NCBI RefSeq assembly: GCF_033096445.1 | Contig: NZ_AP028155.1 | Location: forward strand, 873,880 to 937,879 | Source of the DNA: Butyricimonas faecihominis | Lineage (GTDB): Bacteria; Bacteroidota; Bacteroidia; Bacteroidales; Marinifilaceae | DNA: 64,000 nt | Direction of reading: 5' to 3' | Part shown: piece by piece, positions 63,887-64,000 of the stretch | How positions within the stretch are numbered: the stretch's first letter is position 1 | Layout of the letters: every line of letters starts with the position of its first letter | The notes under the pieces: generated by a model | What the model saw: the letters and a program-made list of their open reading frames with translations, nothing else | What the model was told of the DNA's origin: nothing | Databases searched by the model: none | Made by a program: the position numbers and the translations under genes

Positions 63887-64000
63887 ATGAAAAAACTATC
63901 TTTTATCATTGCCCTTCTGCTTTGCGTGAATATATCTTTCGCGCAAAAGGGGAAAGTAACATCGGCTGTTAGCTTTTTCACGCAGGGAAAGCTGGATAAA
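63887..64000 (+). CDS. Exported TPR-like protein, N-terminus only
   Basis: The first 38 residues of a gene cut by the window edge. A signal peptide (MKKLSFIIALLLCVNISFAQ) is followed by VTSAVSFFTQGKLDK, which resembles the start of a tetratricopeptide repeat protein. It is 43 bp downstream of gyrA. Function cannot be read from this fragment. Confidence 0.7.
   Translation, partial: MKKLSFIIALLLCVNISFAQKGKVTSAVSFFTQGKLDK

Overview
The window comes from a Bacteroidetes chromosome, most likely a butyrate-forming gut member of the Odoribacteraceae (Butyricimonas or Odoribacter). The evidence is a SusC/SusD pair with FecR and an ECF sigma factor, TonB receptors, Bacteroidetes-type promoters (TTTG, about 19 bp, TAnnTTTG), S46 and S9 peptidases, a reverse rubrerythrin and a butyrate kinase. 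Placement below phylum level is inference.

Layout. 1-5289: minus-strand genes for transketolase (cut by the window edge), an MFS carrier, a CYTH protein and a secreted S9 peptidase. 5569-22526: an accessory nutrient-uptake locus with FecR anti-sigma, STN-SusC, SusD, a DUF4843 lipoprotein, a PKD-like lipoprotein, a TlpA-like thiol oxidoreductase, two small envelope proteins and a 1122-aa membrane fusion (ABC-2-like permease plus inactive M1-like plus golvesin-like region). A TonB-receptor gene follows, cut by one in-frame stop, and then an ECF sigma factor on the opposite strand. No glycoside hydrolase or intact peptidase is present, so the substrate is unknown. 22549-22711 is a long inverted repeat just upstream of the sigma gene.

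22918-26866: SPOR lipoprotein, FtsE-like ATPase with an acidic tail, rpe, gamma-class carbonic anhydrase, two tRNA-Gly genes, a GC-rich repeat-bearing intergenic region and a Dabb protein. 26986-40656: a triple-AAA protein translationally coupled to a MATE exporter, purL, a PQQ-propeller protein, xpt with a xanthine permease, and an M20 amidohydrolase. 40732-46879: minus-strand alpha/beta hydrolase, butyrate kinase, glycerate kinase, beta-lactamase-fold hydrolase and class IV aminotransferase. 47010-52605: a plus-strand run of hypothetical, DUF2520, KdsC-like, UbiA, Maf and S46 dipeptidyl-peptidase genes.

52643-64000: superoxide dismutase, a TonB-receptor operon divergent from a PerR/Fur-type regulator and its reverse rubrerythrin (oxidative stress and metals), a small alpha/beta hydrolase, thiD, an RsmI-like methylase, a PhnP-like MBL hydrolase, gyrA and the start of a TPR-like secreted protein.

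Most of the window is ordinary core genome. The best candidates for something undescribed are the 5.6-22.5 kb uptake/signalling locus with its membrane fusion protein, and the triple-AAA/MATE pair.
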